Positions 33,306 through 41,974 of a stretch of DNA of 64,000 nucleotides are shown piece after piece. Source of the stretch: CAYRNR01 sp964425605. GTDB taxonomy: Bacteria; Myxococcota_A; UBA796; UBA9615; CAYRNR01. The position numbers and the translations under genes are program-made. Where the stretch lies: positions 17,377 to 81,376 of the forward strand of contig CAYRNR010000015.1 of assembly GCA_964425605.1 (NCBI GenBank), given 5' to 3'. Each line of letters begins with the position of its first letter. Position 1 is the first letter of the stretch. The notes beneath the pieces are model-generated. The model was given only the letters and a program-made list of their open reading frames with translations. It did no database searches and was not told where the DNA came from.

Positions 33306-34198
33306 CGCAACCTCCCGGGCACGAGGGCGTCCAGGGCCGGGATGTCGAAGATGCCGCGGCGCCGGTCGAGGCCGATCTGCACCTGCTCGCGGACGGCGTC
33401 CTCCACCTGCTGGATCATGGGCCGCAGCTCGGCGTCCGGGGCGTCCGGGTCCCCCTCGAGCTGGAGGGGTTCGCCGAACTGGAGGCTGAACTTGGTGGGC
33501 ATGGGCAGCATGGACAGGGGCCCCAGCAGGGGCAGGAGCGCGGGCACCGGCATGTACGGCATGCCCAGCGGCTTGGCCAGCCACTTGAGGTCGGCCACCG
33601 AGATGATGGACTCCTCACCGCCCACCACCCCCACGGGGATGATCGGCGAGCCGGTCTGCAGCGCCAGCCTCAGGAAGCCGCTGGGGAACTGCTGCAGCTC
33701 GTAGCGGTGCCAGATGGTCTTGCCGCTGCCGCGGATGCCCTCGGGGAACACCAGGATGGCCTCGTCGTGTTCGAGGAGGACCCGGCAGTCGTCGCGGTTG
33801 CCCACCACCTGGCCGCACCGGAAGAAGAAGGTCGATACCCACGGCAGGGAAGGCATCCACCTCTCGACCATCGCTCGAAGGAGCCTCGGCGGGTTGCCGT
33901 GCAGCAGGGCCGCGGTGCAGATCATCATCCCGTCGAGGGGTAGCTGCCCCGAGTGGTTGGCCACCAGGATGGCCCGCTTCTCCGGCAGGAATCCCGTGCC
34001 GTGGGCCTCGCAGCGGAAGTAGTTCTCGTAGATCCACTTGGCGACGGCCACGGCGTACACGGCGGTGTCCGGGGAGAAGCCCCAGTCGTCGTAGCCGTAC
34101 TCGTTGAGCTCGTTGGGCAGCCTGGAGATGAGCTCCTTGAGCTCTTCGCTGGCGATCTGGCTGTCCAGCCGGTGGCAGATCTCCTTGACGCTGCCCAT
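33302..34198 (-). CDS. Lysophospholipid (PlsC-like) acyltransferase
   Basis: A 298-residue protein with the acyltransferase motif I variant ILVANHSGQLPLDGMMI and motif III VFPEGIRGSGKTIWHRYELQ, with GSPIIPVGVVG as the fourth block. These proteins transfer acyl chains to glycerolipid-type acceptors at the membrane. The NHSG-LP-DG motif differs from the standard NHxxxxD and marks a distinct subgroup. GAGGGGA precedes the ATG. The gene is translated with the epimerase that follows. Confidence 0.8.
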   Translation of the reverse strand: MGSVKEICHRLDSQIASEELKELISRLPNELNEYGYDDWGFSPDTAVYAVAVAKWIYENYFRCEAHGTGFLPEKRAILVANHSGQLPLDGMMICTAALLHGNPPRLLRAMVERWMPSLPWVSTFFFRCGQVVGNRDDCRVLLEHDEAILVFPEGIRGSGKTIWHRYELQQFPSGFLRLALQTGSPIIPVGVVGGEESIISVADLKWLAKPLGMPYMPVPALLPLLGPLSMLPMPTKFSLQFGEPLQLEGDPDAPDAELRPMIQQVEDAVREQVQIGLDRRRGIFDIPALDALVPGRLR

Positions 34199-34297
34199 GG
34201 CTGCATCCCCTCGGTGTGGAGCGGGTCGGATCGATGCTGAAAACTAGCAACGGCGCGGCAGGGGTGTCAATGGAATGGGTGGCGCGGTGGACAATCC

Positions 34298-34329
34298 TTG
34301 GCAGATGCAATATTTGTAGGATGCAAATA
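34298..34329 (+). promoter_or_regulatory. Putative MarR operator/promoter
   Basis: TATTTGTAGGATGCAAATA (34311-34329) is an imperfect palindrome (7 of 8 arm bases match, 3-base centre) 11 bp before the marR start. TTGGCA at 34298-34303 may be a -35 box, but no clear -10 follows. MarR proteins usually bind such palindromes at their own promoter, so autoregulation is likely. Confidence 0.45.
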
Positions 34330-34340
34330 ATGGTGATGGC

Positions 34341-34796
34341 ATGAAACTGGACCTCTTCGCCGACGAATTGAAGGAACAGCTCCGGCTGCTCTCCACCGTG
34401 ATCGAGCGCCGGCAGCGCCGCGACAGCGTCACGCTGGGGCTGACCCCGACCCAGGTTCGCGCCCTGTCCGAGTTGCTGGACGACGAGGCGACGCCCACGG
34501 GAGTGCTGGCCGAGAAGATGGGGCTGGCGCCCTCGACGGTCACGCGGATCTGCGACGTCCTGGTGCGCAAGGGCCTGGTGAAGCGACAGCAGGCCCAGGG
34601 GGATCGCAGACGGGTCCACGTCTCGCTCACGGCGCCCGGCTTCCGCACGGCCCGCGAACTGGACCGCTGGGAGGCCGCCGCCATCGACCGCATCGCCACG
34701 GCCATCTCCACGCCACGACGAACGGAGCTGCTGGACAACCTGCAGCTCCTGGTCCAGGCTCTACAGGCCGACCTACCCGGGGACGTCGATTGGTGA
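34341..34796 (+). CDS. MarR family transcriptional regulator
   Basis: A 151-residue winged-helix protein: LTPTQVRALSELLDDEATPTG, the recognition helix region LAEKMGLAPSTVTRICDVLV, and the wing KRQQAQGDRRRVHVSLTAPG. Flanking helices give the dimer. A palindrome lies just upstream of its ATG. It overlaps the methyltransferase by four bases, so it probably controls it together with itself; the ligand is unknown. Confidence 0.88.
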   Translation: MKLDLFADELKEQLRLLSTVIERRQRRDSVTLGLTPTQVRALSELLDDEATPTGVLAEKMGLAPSTVTRICDVLVRKGLVKRQQAQGDRRRVHVSLTAPGFRTARELDRWEAAAIDRIATAISTPRRTELLDNLQLLVQALQADLPGDVDW

Positions 34797-35695
34797 AGAT
34801 CAAGCTCGATCGGTATCGCTTCTCCCCGCCCAGCGAGGGACGACGTCCCACGCGGCGCAGACCCGCGACCGCGGAAGAGCACCTCCAGATGATGGCCGAC
34901 GCCTTCGACCGGGTGGCCAGGCGGGAGGTCGAGGACCTGCCCCCGGGCCTCGCGGCGCTGCTCTCCACCTCGAGCGCCAGCGACGCCACCGCCCGCGGAT
35001 ACGACGACGAGGAGCTCGACGGGATCCCCGGTCCGATCCGCAGCCTCGCCCTGGGTTACCGCTCGCCCTTTCTGCCGCGGTTCGTCAAGGGAGGGATGCG
35101 CGTCCTCGACGTGGGCTGCGGCGCGGGTCTCGATCTGCACATGGCCGCGCGCCGGGTCGGCGCGGGCGGATCCCTCGCCGGAGTGGACCTCTCCGAGGAG
35201 ATGATCCTCCTCGCCCGCAATTTCGCCCCAGAGGGCGTCCCCTCGGCCTACGAGGTGGCTCCCGCGGAGGAGCTGCCCCATCCGGACGGCGCGTTCGACG
35301 CCGTGATCCTCAACTGCTGCCTGAGTCTCGCCCCCGACCGCCGCGCTGCGCTGGCCGAGATCGCCCGGGTGCTCGACGATCGGGGGATCCTGCTGCTGAC
35401 CGACCTGGTCACCTTGCGTGCCCTGGATCCCGACCTCCTCGAGGCGCTCTCCGGCTGGGGGAGCGCCGCAGGGGGAGCGCCGCCGCGGGTGGAGCTCCGC
35501 AGCGATCTCGAGGACGCGGGCTTCAAGCCGGTGGACATCGAGGAGCACATCTTCGATCGCGCCCGCCTGCAGACCATGGCCCGCGTCGTCGCCGGCGACA
35601 TCCCGTTCGCCGTGCTGCGCAAGGCCATCGAACCGATCACCAGGCGTCTGTCCGGACGCCTGGCCGTCATCTACGTCGCTGCTCGACTCTCCTGA
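34793..35695 (+). CDS. SAM-dependent methyltransferase, ArsM-related
   Basis: A 300-residue protein from GTG 34793 (a TTG three bases earlier also works). The SAM site is MRVLDVGCGAGLDLHMAARR, followed by AGVDLSEEMI and VILNCCLSLAPDRRAALAEI, which resembles the arsenite methyltransferase layout. The arsenic-binding cysteines appear incomplete: NCC is present, but the N-terminal cysteine pair and the one expected near SGWGSAAGGAPP are absent. It is therefore more safely called a class I methyltransferase. It is coupled to marR. Confidence 0.75.
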   Translation: MKIKLDRYRFSPPSEGRRPTRRRPATAEEHLQMMADAFDRVARREVEDLPPGLAALLSTSSASDATARGYDDEELDGIPGPIRSLALGYRSPFLPRFVKGGMRVLDVGCGAGLDLHMAARRVGAGGSLAGVDLSEEMILLARNFAPEGVPSAYEVAPAEELPHPDGAFDAVILNCCLSLAPDRRAALAEIARVLDDRGILLLTDLVTLRALDPDLLEALSGWGSAAGGAPPRVELRSDLEDAGFKPVDIEEHIFDRARLQTMARVVAGDIPFAVLRKAIEPITRRLSGRLAVIYVAARLS

Positions 35696-35863
35696 TCTCC
35701 CCTCCTTTTTCCCCCGGGTGAGAAAGTGCCCTTCGGGATCGCCCCGGGACCGGCTACGTGTGAAGTGTGGAGACAGCACGTGATCGCGCGTGCGCGGTTA
35801 GAGCGGACGGTGGTTCGGTTTCCCTCCCTTTCCACCTTCGGTTCGAATCCGTAGGAAGAGAAC

Positions 35864-36391
35864 ATGGTGCGAGGATTTCCATTGGGCCTGCTGCTCGCGC
35901 TCCTCGCGGGCTGTCAGGAGCTCCCGTTCGAGGGGAACACCGACGTGGTGGAGCTGGACGCGTGTATCGCCGCCTGGCACCTGCCGTCGGGCGCGGTGCA
36001 GTCCACGCTGTCCGGCGAGGGGACCTTCCGCGCCACGGACGGACGGTTCTCCATGCGCGACGGCCTCGGCATCAGCGCCACCGACGGTGACCTGTCGATC
36101 ACCCTGGCCGCCAGCGCGGATCTGGCGGGCGCGGACATCGTGGCTGCGTTGGACGATCGGGACTTCCCCATCCGGGCCACCCTCGGCCCGCGGTCGGGCG
36201 ACGACGGGTACGCGCTGGTCTACCGCGACGGAGACGCTTTCTTCAGCGAGGCCGCGCCCGCGGGCTGGCTCCACCTGTCGGGGATCGACGGAGACGACCT
36301 GGTCGGCTGCTTCGCCCTGGAGGTGAGGTCGCTGGACCGCGGCGAGGAGCTGACCTGGCGACGGGGCCTGTTGCACGTTCCGCCACTCTGA
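35864..36391 (+). CDS. Lipoprotein of unknown function
   Basis: A 175-residue protein with a short signal peptide and a clean lipobox (ALLAGCQE, Cys17). The mature part is mostly predicted beta with no recognisable motif and one more Cys at about residue 34 and one near 148. It lies after a 168-bp gap without genes and 13 bases before murJ, so it may share the murJ transcript. AGGAAG precedes the ATG. Confidence 0.7.
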   Translation: MVRGFPLGLLLALLAGCQELPFEGNTDVVELDACIAAWHLPSGAVQSTLSGEGTFRATDGRFSMRDGLGISATDGDLSITLAASADLAGADIVAALDDRDFPIRATLGPRSGDDGYALVYRDGDAFFSEAAPAGWLHLSGIDGDDLVGCFALEVRSLDRGEELTWRRGLLHVPPL

Positions 36392-36404
36392 GTACCCTAG
36401 CCAC

Positions 36405-38039
36405 ATGGGGAAAGAGGCCGTCCAACGCGTGGGACGCAACGCGGCCGTGATCGCGCTGGCCGGGCTCGCGGTCCGGGCGCTGGGGCTCGTCCGGGAGATG
36501 GCGCTGGCGTACTTCTTCGGCGCCGGCCCGGTCCGGGACGCGCTGGCCATCGCCCTGCGGGTGCCCTCGGTGCTGCGCGACCTGTTCGCCGAGGGCTCCA
36601 TGGCCGCGGCCTTCGTGCCGGCCTTCACCGAGTACAGGGAGCAGCGCGGCAAGGACGCGGCCTTCGTCCTGGCCAACGTGGTGCTCGGGTTCGTGCTGGT
36701 GGTGCTGGGCCTGGTGGTCGCGTCGTTCGTGTTCCTCGGGCGCTGGTGGGTGCTGCTGTTCGCCGGGGGATTCCGCGACCACCCCGAGACCCTCGAGCTG
36801 GCCGTCCAGCTGACCGCCCTGGCCGGTCCCTACATCCTGCTGGTGTCCATGGCCACGGTGTTCATGGGCATGCTCAACGTCCAGGGGAAGTTCTTCGGAC
36901 CCGCCCTGGCGCCGGCGGCGCTCAACATCGCGGCCATCGGCGGGTGCTTCCTCGGCGGGACGCTGCACGACCTCACCGGCGTGGATCCCATCGCCGCGGT
37001 CGCTGCGTCCTACACCGTGGGCGGGCTGGCCCAGTTCGTGGCTATGTACCCGGCCCTGCGGCGCCTGGGGTACCGCTTCCGCCCCCGCCTGGCATTCCGC
37101 CACGAGGGCCTGCACCGCATCGTCAAGCTGATGGTGCCCGGCTTGCTGGGCCTGGCTGCCATCCAGCTGACCAACATCATCGACATGCAGGTCGCCTCCC
37201 GGTTCGCGCCAGGGGTGGTGTCCTACGTGGAGTACAGCTTCCGGCTCGTGCTGCTGCCCGTGAGCATGGTGGGCATGGCCCTGGCCACCGCCACCCTGGC
37301 CAAGGCCAGCCTGGACGTGGCCAGTCGCGATCCCGAGGCGCTGCGGGCGACGGTCTCGCGCTCGGTGTCCATGCTGTTCCTGGTCGCCCTGCCCGTGGCG
37401 GGCATGCTCGTGGCCCTGGCCGAGCCCATCACCCAGACCCTGTTCGTGGCCGGCGAGTTCACCTTCGACGACGCCAGCGCCACGGCGCGGCTGCTCCAGC
37501 TGTACGCGCTTGGGGTCGCCGGGTTCTGTTACCCGAGGGTGATCATCCCGGTGTTCTTCTCCCTCGGGGACAGCCTGCGGCCCATGCTCGTGGCGCTGCT
37601 GACCATCGGGCTCAAGCTCGGGTGTGTCGTGGCCCTGCTGCCGCTGATGAGCTACCAGGGCCTGGTGCTGGCCACGTCCATCGCCGTCTCGGCGGAGGCC
37701 GCGGTGATGTGGTGGCTGCTGCGCCGGCGCATCGGCTCCATGCTCCCGGGCACGGCGTCGGGGCTGGTGCGCATCCTGGTCGCCACCGCCTTGATGGTGG
37801 CCCTGGCGTGGGGCGCCCTCGAGCTGTTGCCAGCGTCGTGGGACGAGCCGTCCAAGCCCCTGCAGCTGGTCAAGCTCGCCCTGGGCGGCGCCGTGGGCGG
37901 TGTGGTCTACATCGGCGCCTGCGTCGTGCTGCGCGTTCGCGAACTCGGCGAGCTCGCCCGAAAGGTCAAGGGGAAGCTGCGTCGGGGCGGCCATCCGCCC
38001 CCCGGACCGCCGCCCGGTCCGCCGCCACGCCGCGATTGA
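36405..38039 (+). CDS. murJ: Lipid II flippase MurJ
   Basis: A 544-residue membrane protein of the MOP superfamily with about 14 hydrophobic segments. The N-terminal RALGLVREMALAYFFGAGPV and LRDLFAEGSMAAAFVPAFTE are the most conserved MurJ/MviN blocks, including arginines of the central cavity. It flips lipid II across the inner membrane for peptidoglycan synthesis. The protein ends in an unusual Pro/Gly tail (HPPPGPPPGPPPRRD), likely cytoplasmic. Good coding throughout and normal length. Confidence 0.93.
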   Translation: MGKEAVQRVGRNAAVIALAGLAVRALGLVREMALAYFFGAGPVRDALAIALRVPSVLRDLFAEGSMAAAFVPAFTEYREQRGKDAAFVLANVVLGFVLVVLGLVVASFVFLGRWWVLLFAGGFRDHPETLELAVQLTALAGPYILLVSMATVFMGMLNVQGKFFGPALAPAALNIAAIGGCFLGGTLHDLTGVDPIAAVAASYTVGGLAQFVAMYPALRRLGYRFRPRLAFRHEGLHRIVKLMVPGLLGLAAIQLTNIIDMQVASRFAPGVVSYVEYSFRLVLLPVSMVGMALATATLAKASLDVASRDPEALRATVSRSVSMLFLVALPVAGMLVALAEPITQTLFVAGEFTFDDASATARLLQLYALGVAGFCYPRVIIPVFFSLGDSLRPMLVALLTIGLKLGCVVALLPLMSYQGLVLATSIAVSAEAAVMWWLLRRRIGSMLPGTASGLVRILVATALMVALAWGALELLPASWDEPSKPLQLVKLALGGAVGGVVYIGACVVLRVRELGELARKVKGKLRRGGHPPPGPPPGPPPRRD

Positions 38040-38098
38040 CACCCGCCCGCGCCACCGAGTAGACCTTTGAGGAACCCTCCACCGGGGGAAGGAGAGCC

Positions 38099-38527
38099 AT
38101 GGCTGGCGCAACCCGTTCCATCGAGATCAACGCTCCCGCCGACGTCTTCTACGACGTCATATCCGACTACGAGAGGTACCCCGAGTTCCTCTCCGACATG
38201 GAGACGGTGCGCGTGCTGAGCCAGGACGGCGAGAACGCCCAGGTGGAGTTCACCCTCAACCTGATCAAGCGGATCAGCTACACGCTCGACCTCCGCGGCG
38301 ACAGACCCCGCGGCGTGCGCTGGACCCTGGCCCGCGCCAAGATGTTCAAGCACAACACCGGCAGCTGGGAGATCGAGGAGCTGAGCGAGCGCCGCGTCCG
38401 CGCCACGTACTCCATCGACATCGGCTTCTTCATGCTCGTCCCCAAGGGCATCTCCAACCGGCTCGTGGGCAAGAGCCTCCCGGCCACCCTCGAGTCGTTC
38501 AAACGCCGCGCCGAATCCCTGGCGTGA
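38099..38527 (+). CDS. SRPBCC (START/COQ10-like) protein
   Basis: A 142-residue protein starting after GGGGGAAGGAGAG. The opening TRSIEINAPADVFYDVISDYERYPEFL is the standard start of the COQ10/START-like SRPBCC fold, a small hydrophobic-ligand binding domain; C-terminal helix LPATLESFKRRAES. Such proteins bind lipids or quinones or act as toxin-like RatA; the role here is unknown. It overlaps the next gene by four bases. Confidence 0.85.
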   Translation: MAGATRSIEINAPADVFYDVISDYERYPEFLSDMETVRVLSQDGENAQVEFTLNLIKRISYTLDLRGDRPRGVRWTLARAKMFKHNTGSWEIEELSERRVRATYSIDIGFFMLVPKGISNRLVGKSLPATLESFKRRAESLA

Positions 38528-39465
38528 GCGTGCCCCGCGCGACCCTCTTCGTCCTCGTCGCCCTGATCCTGGGCTGCCCCTCACGCGAGGAGCCCGAGGC
38601 CATCGGCCCGCGCGTGGTCCCCGGCGTGACCCGGGACGCCACCCAGGGCGCGCTGGATCAGCGCCTGGCGGCCGCGGCCGAGTCCTTCGAGGCGGGTGAC
38701 GCGGACGCCCTCGAGGCCACCCTCGCGGTGGGTCGCGACGCCATCAGCCTGGCTGACGAGGGGGCGGCGGCGCAGGTCGCCGGCCTGCTGACCGAGCAGG
38801 GGCACCACGACCAGGCGCAGAGCTACATCGCCGAGGCGCGGGGGACCTTCCCGCTCCAGAAGGGGCACAAGGCGCTGTGCTTCCCCGAGGCGCGCGTCCT
38901 GGAGGCCCAGGGCAAGCCCATCGAGGCGGCGCAGGCGTTCGAGGCCGCCCTGAAGATCGCCCCCACCAACCCCTTCGAGTACAGCGGCGCCGCCGACCTG
39001 TGGATCGCCGCGGACGGCTTCGACCGCGCCCAGGAGGTGGTGGACGCGGGCGTCGGCTTCTTTCCGGGCGATCCCATCTTGCTGCAGGCCCGCGCCGAGG
39101 TGGCCCTTCGCCGTGGCGACGCCGCGGACGCGCTGCGACAGCTCGATGCCCTGCGCGAGCAGTTCCCCGACGAGGTGGGGGTGCGCGTGCTGCGGATGGA
39201 GGCCCTGGTGGTGCTCGGCCGGTACGAGGACGCCCGCGCGGCCGCCCTCGCGTTCGAACGTGATCTGCCGATCCTCTCCCACGGGACCGTCATCCTCGGC
39301 CTCGCCGAGGCCCGGCTGGGCCACGACGCCGTCGCCGAGGAGGCCTGGGGACGCGCCGAGGGGGCGATCGAGGAGTGCACGGTGTGCGCCGGGGACGAGG
39401 CCGCGTTGCTGATCTGGGCCCGAGAACAGGCGGCGGCGGAGACGATCGTCCCGCAGGACCGCTAG
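38524..39465 (+). CDS. TPR-repeat lipoprotein
   Basis: A 313-residue protein starting at GTG in the previous stop. A lipobox (ALILGCPS, Cys at about residue 18) is followed by TPR-like helical pairs, for example IEAAQAFEAALKIAPTNPFE and ADALRQLDALREQFPDEVGV. It is a periplasmic scaffold in appearance; no partner is evident. Two cysteines near the C-terminus (ECTVC) are of interest. Confidence 0.72.
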   Translation: MSVPRATLFVLVALILGCPSREEPEAIGPRVVPGVTRDATQGALDQRLAAAAESFEAGDADALEATLAVGRDAISLADEGAAAQVAGLLTEQGHHDQAQSYIAEARGTFPLQKGHKALCFPEARVLEAQGKPIEAAQAFEAALKIAPTNPFEYSGAADLWIAADGFDRAQEVVDAGVGFFPGDPILLQARAEVALRRGDAADALRQLDALREQFPDEVGVRVLRMEALVVLGRYEDARAAALAFERDLPILSHGTVILGLAEARLGHDAVAEEAWGRAEGAIEECTVCAGDEAALLIWAREQAAAETIVPQDR

Positions 39466-39469
39466 CGGA

Positions 39470-40951
39470 CTACAGGCTGATCCCCACCTTGACGCCGGCC
39501 TCGATGTAGCCGGCCTGATCCACCCCACCCAGGGAGCCGTGGACGCGCAGGAACGCGCCGGGGAAGCGCGGACTGACGATGTCCAGCGCCGCCTGGAGGT
39601 GCGCGCCGAACACCACGCCGCGGCCGAGGTTCTTGTCGAACCGCATCTGGACGCCGAGGCCGAGGAACGGCTGGACGACGCGGGTGCGGAACCGGACGCC
39701 GAGGCCGGCGCGCAGCTGGGGTGTGACGTACCAGGCCATGCCGTCGCCGCTGGCGGCCGGGAGGCGGTGCATGAGCAGGTCGAAGCCGCCGTTGGGCGTC
39801 AGGGTCGGGCCGAGGCGGAAGTCGAAGTCGCCGCTCGGGCGCAGCACGACGTGGGTCGTCGACTCGATGTCGTCGGCGCCGGCCTCCACCTGGAGCCCGC
39901 CGCCGGCCGCGATGCGCACGTGGTCGGCGTGGGGCGCCGCAGGGACCTTGATCGTCTTGATGATGGTCAGCGACTCGAACTCGCCGGTCGCAACGTCGTA
40001 CCGATAGACCGCAGGCTCGCGGTGGGCCTTGCGGTAGGTGGTGTCGACCACCACCACCTCGGTGGCGTTCCACTGGCCGGCCACCGCCGCGAGGATGGTG
40101 TGCGAGGCCGCCGCCGAGATGGGGTCGAGGGGGCCCCGCAGGACCGCCGTGGTGGCGCCGAGGCGATCCACCAGCACCGCGTTGCCGCCCGCCGGGATGC
40201 GCACCAGAGTGGACACCAGCTCGCCCGCCGCCTGCACCTGGATCAGGTGGGGGCCGGGCGCGATCTCGAGCCGGGTCAGGGGTTCGACGACCACCCCGTC
40301 CACGTGGACCACGAGGTCCGCCACCATGGAGAAGCTCCAGGCAAAACCCGCGCGCGACCGCTGGCCCACCTCTTCCCTCGCCAGCAGGTAGGTCTGCTGG
40401 GGATCGGGCGGGTAGCCCACGTCCCAGCGCAGCTCCGGGAAGATGCCCGCGGCGCGGCCGAAGTCCTCGCGCGCCAGCTCCAGGTCGCCGTCCACGTGGT
40501 ACGCGAGGCCCCGCAGCAGGTACAGCTCGGCCACGTCCTGGGCCTGGACCACCTGCTCGACGCAGGCGGCGTTGCGCTCGAAGTCGTCGATCATGTCGAT
40601 GACCTTGTCGCTCTCGAGCACGTCCATGGCGCGGCGCGCGCGCTCCACCAGGTGGGGGAGATCCCCGTGCAGCGTGCCCCCCTCCGGACACCACGCGGCC
40701 GATCCGTCGCCGGTGAGCCAGAACGGGTGGTCGGCGGGGTAGGGGATTCCGGTGACGCCCACGCGCTCGTCCGGCCGCTGCTTCGGCGGCAGGCGCTCCC
40801 GGGCGTACCCGCCCGCGATCACCCCGTCCGCGTTGGAGGAGCCGGGTCCGAACAGCAGCAGGCTCCGACCTCCATCCTCGGCGCCGGCCGTGGTCTGGAC
40901 GCCGACGAGCAGCAGCCCGATGACGAACCATCCTGCGGTTGTCTTGATCAC
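39470..40951 (-). CDS. Secreted TPR/PEGA-type protein with beta-barrel-like C-terminus
   Basis: A 493-residue protein from GTG 40951 with GGAGGGAG upstream. A signal peptide (about residues 1-24) is followed by helical repeats, a PEGA-like stretch with VDGVVVEPLTRLEIAPGPHL, and a C-terminal 130 residues of alternating strands ending in a hydrophobic residue (VKVGISL), as outer-membrane barrels do. It is probably an outer-membrane protein. Function unknown. Translation is coupled to the hydrolase upstream (4-base overlap). Confidence 0.6.
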   Translation of the reverse strand: MIKTTAGWFVIGLLLVGVQTTAGAEDGGRSLLLFGPGSSNADGVIAGGYARERLPPKQRPDERVGVTGIPYPADHPFWLTGDGSAAWCPEGGTLHGDLPHLVERARRAMDVLESDKVIDMIDDFERNAACVEQVVQAQDVAELYLLRGLAYHVDGDLELAREDFGRAAGIFPELRWDVGYPPDPQQTYLLAREEVGQRSRAGFAWSFSMVADLVVHVDGVVVEPLTRLEIAPGPHLIQVQAAGELVSTLVRIPAGGNAVLVDRLGATTAVLRGPLDPISAAASHTILAAVAGQWNATEVVVVDTTYRKAHREPAVYRYDVATGEFESLTIIKTIKVPAAPHADHVRIAAGGGLQVEAGADDIESTTHVVLRPSGDFDFRLGPTLTPNGGFDLLMHRLPAASGDGMAWYVTPQLRAGLGVRFRTRVVQPFLGLGVQMRFDKNLGRGVVFGAHLQAALDIVSPRFPGAFLRVHGSLGGVDQAGYIEAGVKVGISL

Positions 40952-41889
40952 GACTCCCTCCTCACGCCAAAGTGATCCGCCAGCCATCGCTCGACCCGCG
41001 GGTAGATCTCGTCGGGCCGCTCCACGATGCCTGCGTGGGTCGCCCCCTCGAGGAACAGCAGCTCCGCCCCCTCGATGGTGTCGCGCATGTGGTACGACGC
41101 CGCGATGGGGGTGAAGGTGTCGTACTCGCCAGCCACGATCAGCGTCGGCACCTGGATGCCGGGCAACACGTCAGTGGCGTCGTGGTCGGCGATCTGCAGG
41201 GCGAGGCGGATGAAGAACGGGAACCCGACGTCCACCAGGTGGTGCAGGTACCGACGCAGCTCGCCGCGGTCGATGCGGCTGTTGTCGATCATCCCGGTCT
41301 TGCCGCCGAGATCCCACGCGAAGGGCAGCGCCAGCACCGGGCCCATGACCCAGCGCTCGATGGCGGGCCCGAGGGCCGAGTCGCCCAGCGCGTGCAGCGC
41401 CTCGAACATCGGCCGGCTGTACTTGAAGTCGTAGAACGAATCCAGCGGCCGCTTGTAGGTGCCGAGGATGGGCACGAGGCCGCCCACCTGATCGGGGCGC
41501 TGGCGGTACGCCTCGAGGATCACCTGGACCCCCATGCTGTGCCCGTACAGGATCGGCTTCTCCAGGCCGTTGCGGTCCACCACGGCCCACATGTCCCGGG
41601 CCAGCCGCGGGATGGACAGGTCGGCGTTGTGGGGCGGGACCTGGCTGCGGCCGTGGCCCCGGTAGTCCCACAGGGTGACGCTGAACCGGTCGCGGAAGCG
41701 GTCCACGAGGTAGTGCCAGAAGTAGGTGCTCACCCCGAGCCCGTTGCAGCAGACCATGGGCGGGCTGCCCGAGCCGTGGGTGCGGTAGAACAGCTCGTAC
41801 CCGTCGTCACTGGTCACGAAGCCCCGATTGGCGGTCTCCAGGGGTTCGCGCGCCGTCTCCGTCCGGGGGTTGGGTGAGTGGCCAGGCAT
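40948..41889 (-). CDS. Alpha/beta hydrolase
   Basis: A 313-residue protein started at ATG 41889; the longer ORF to 42093 overlaps the opposite RNHCP gene and is not supported. The fold is clear: oxyanion region CCNGLGVSTYFWHYL, DYRGHGRSQVPP, nucleophile elbow YGHSMG (Ser), late VAGEYDTFTP (Asp) and THAGIVE (His). Substrate unknown. It precedes and overlaps the exported barrel protein by four bases, so both are likely on one transcript. Confidence 0.88.
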   Translation of the reverse strand: MPGHSPNPRTETAREPLETANRGFVTSDDGYELFYRTHGSGSPPMVCCNGLGVSTYFWHYLVDRFRDRFSVTLWDYRGHGRSQVPPHNADLSIPRLARDMWAVVDRNGLEKPILYGHSMGVQVILEAYRQRPDQVGGLVPILGTYKRPLDSFYDFKYSRPMFEALHALGDSALGPAIERWVMGPVLALPFAWDLGGKTGMIDNSRIDRGELRRYLHHLVDVGFPFFIRLALQIADHDATDVLPGIQVPTLIVAGEYDTFTPIAASYHMRDTIEGAELLFLEGATHAGIVERPDEIYPRVERWLADHFGVRRES

Positions 41890-41939
41890 GGCCCCATCAT
41901 AGACAAAACCGGCCACGCTGTGCGTCGATGGGGTCTCGA

Positions 41940-41968
41940 TTGACCGCCGCCGAGGGGGTTGGCACACT
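41940..41968 (+). promoter_or_regulatory. Putative promoter of the RNHCP gene
   Basis: TTGACC (41940-41945), 17 bp, CACACT (41963-41968). The GTG of the next gene is only seven bases after the -10, so the transcript would be leaderless or nearly so. Confidence 0.35.
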
Positions 41969-41974
41969 CGCCGT

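Noticed and set aside
35800..35860. GGTTCGAATCC with a preceding GCGGTTAGAGCGG, like the T-loop and D-loop of a tRNA
   Set aside because: No acceptor stem pairs with the bases after the T-arm, no 7-base anticodon loop can be formed, and the T-stem has a mismatch.
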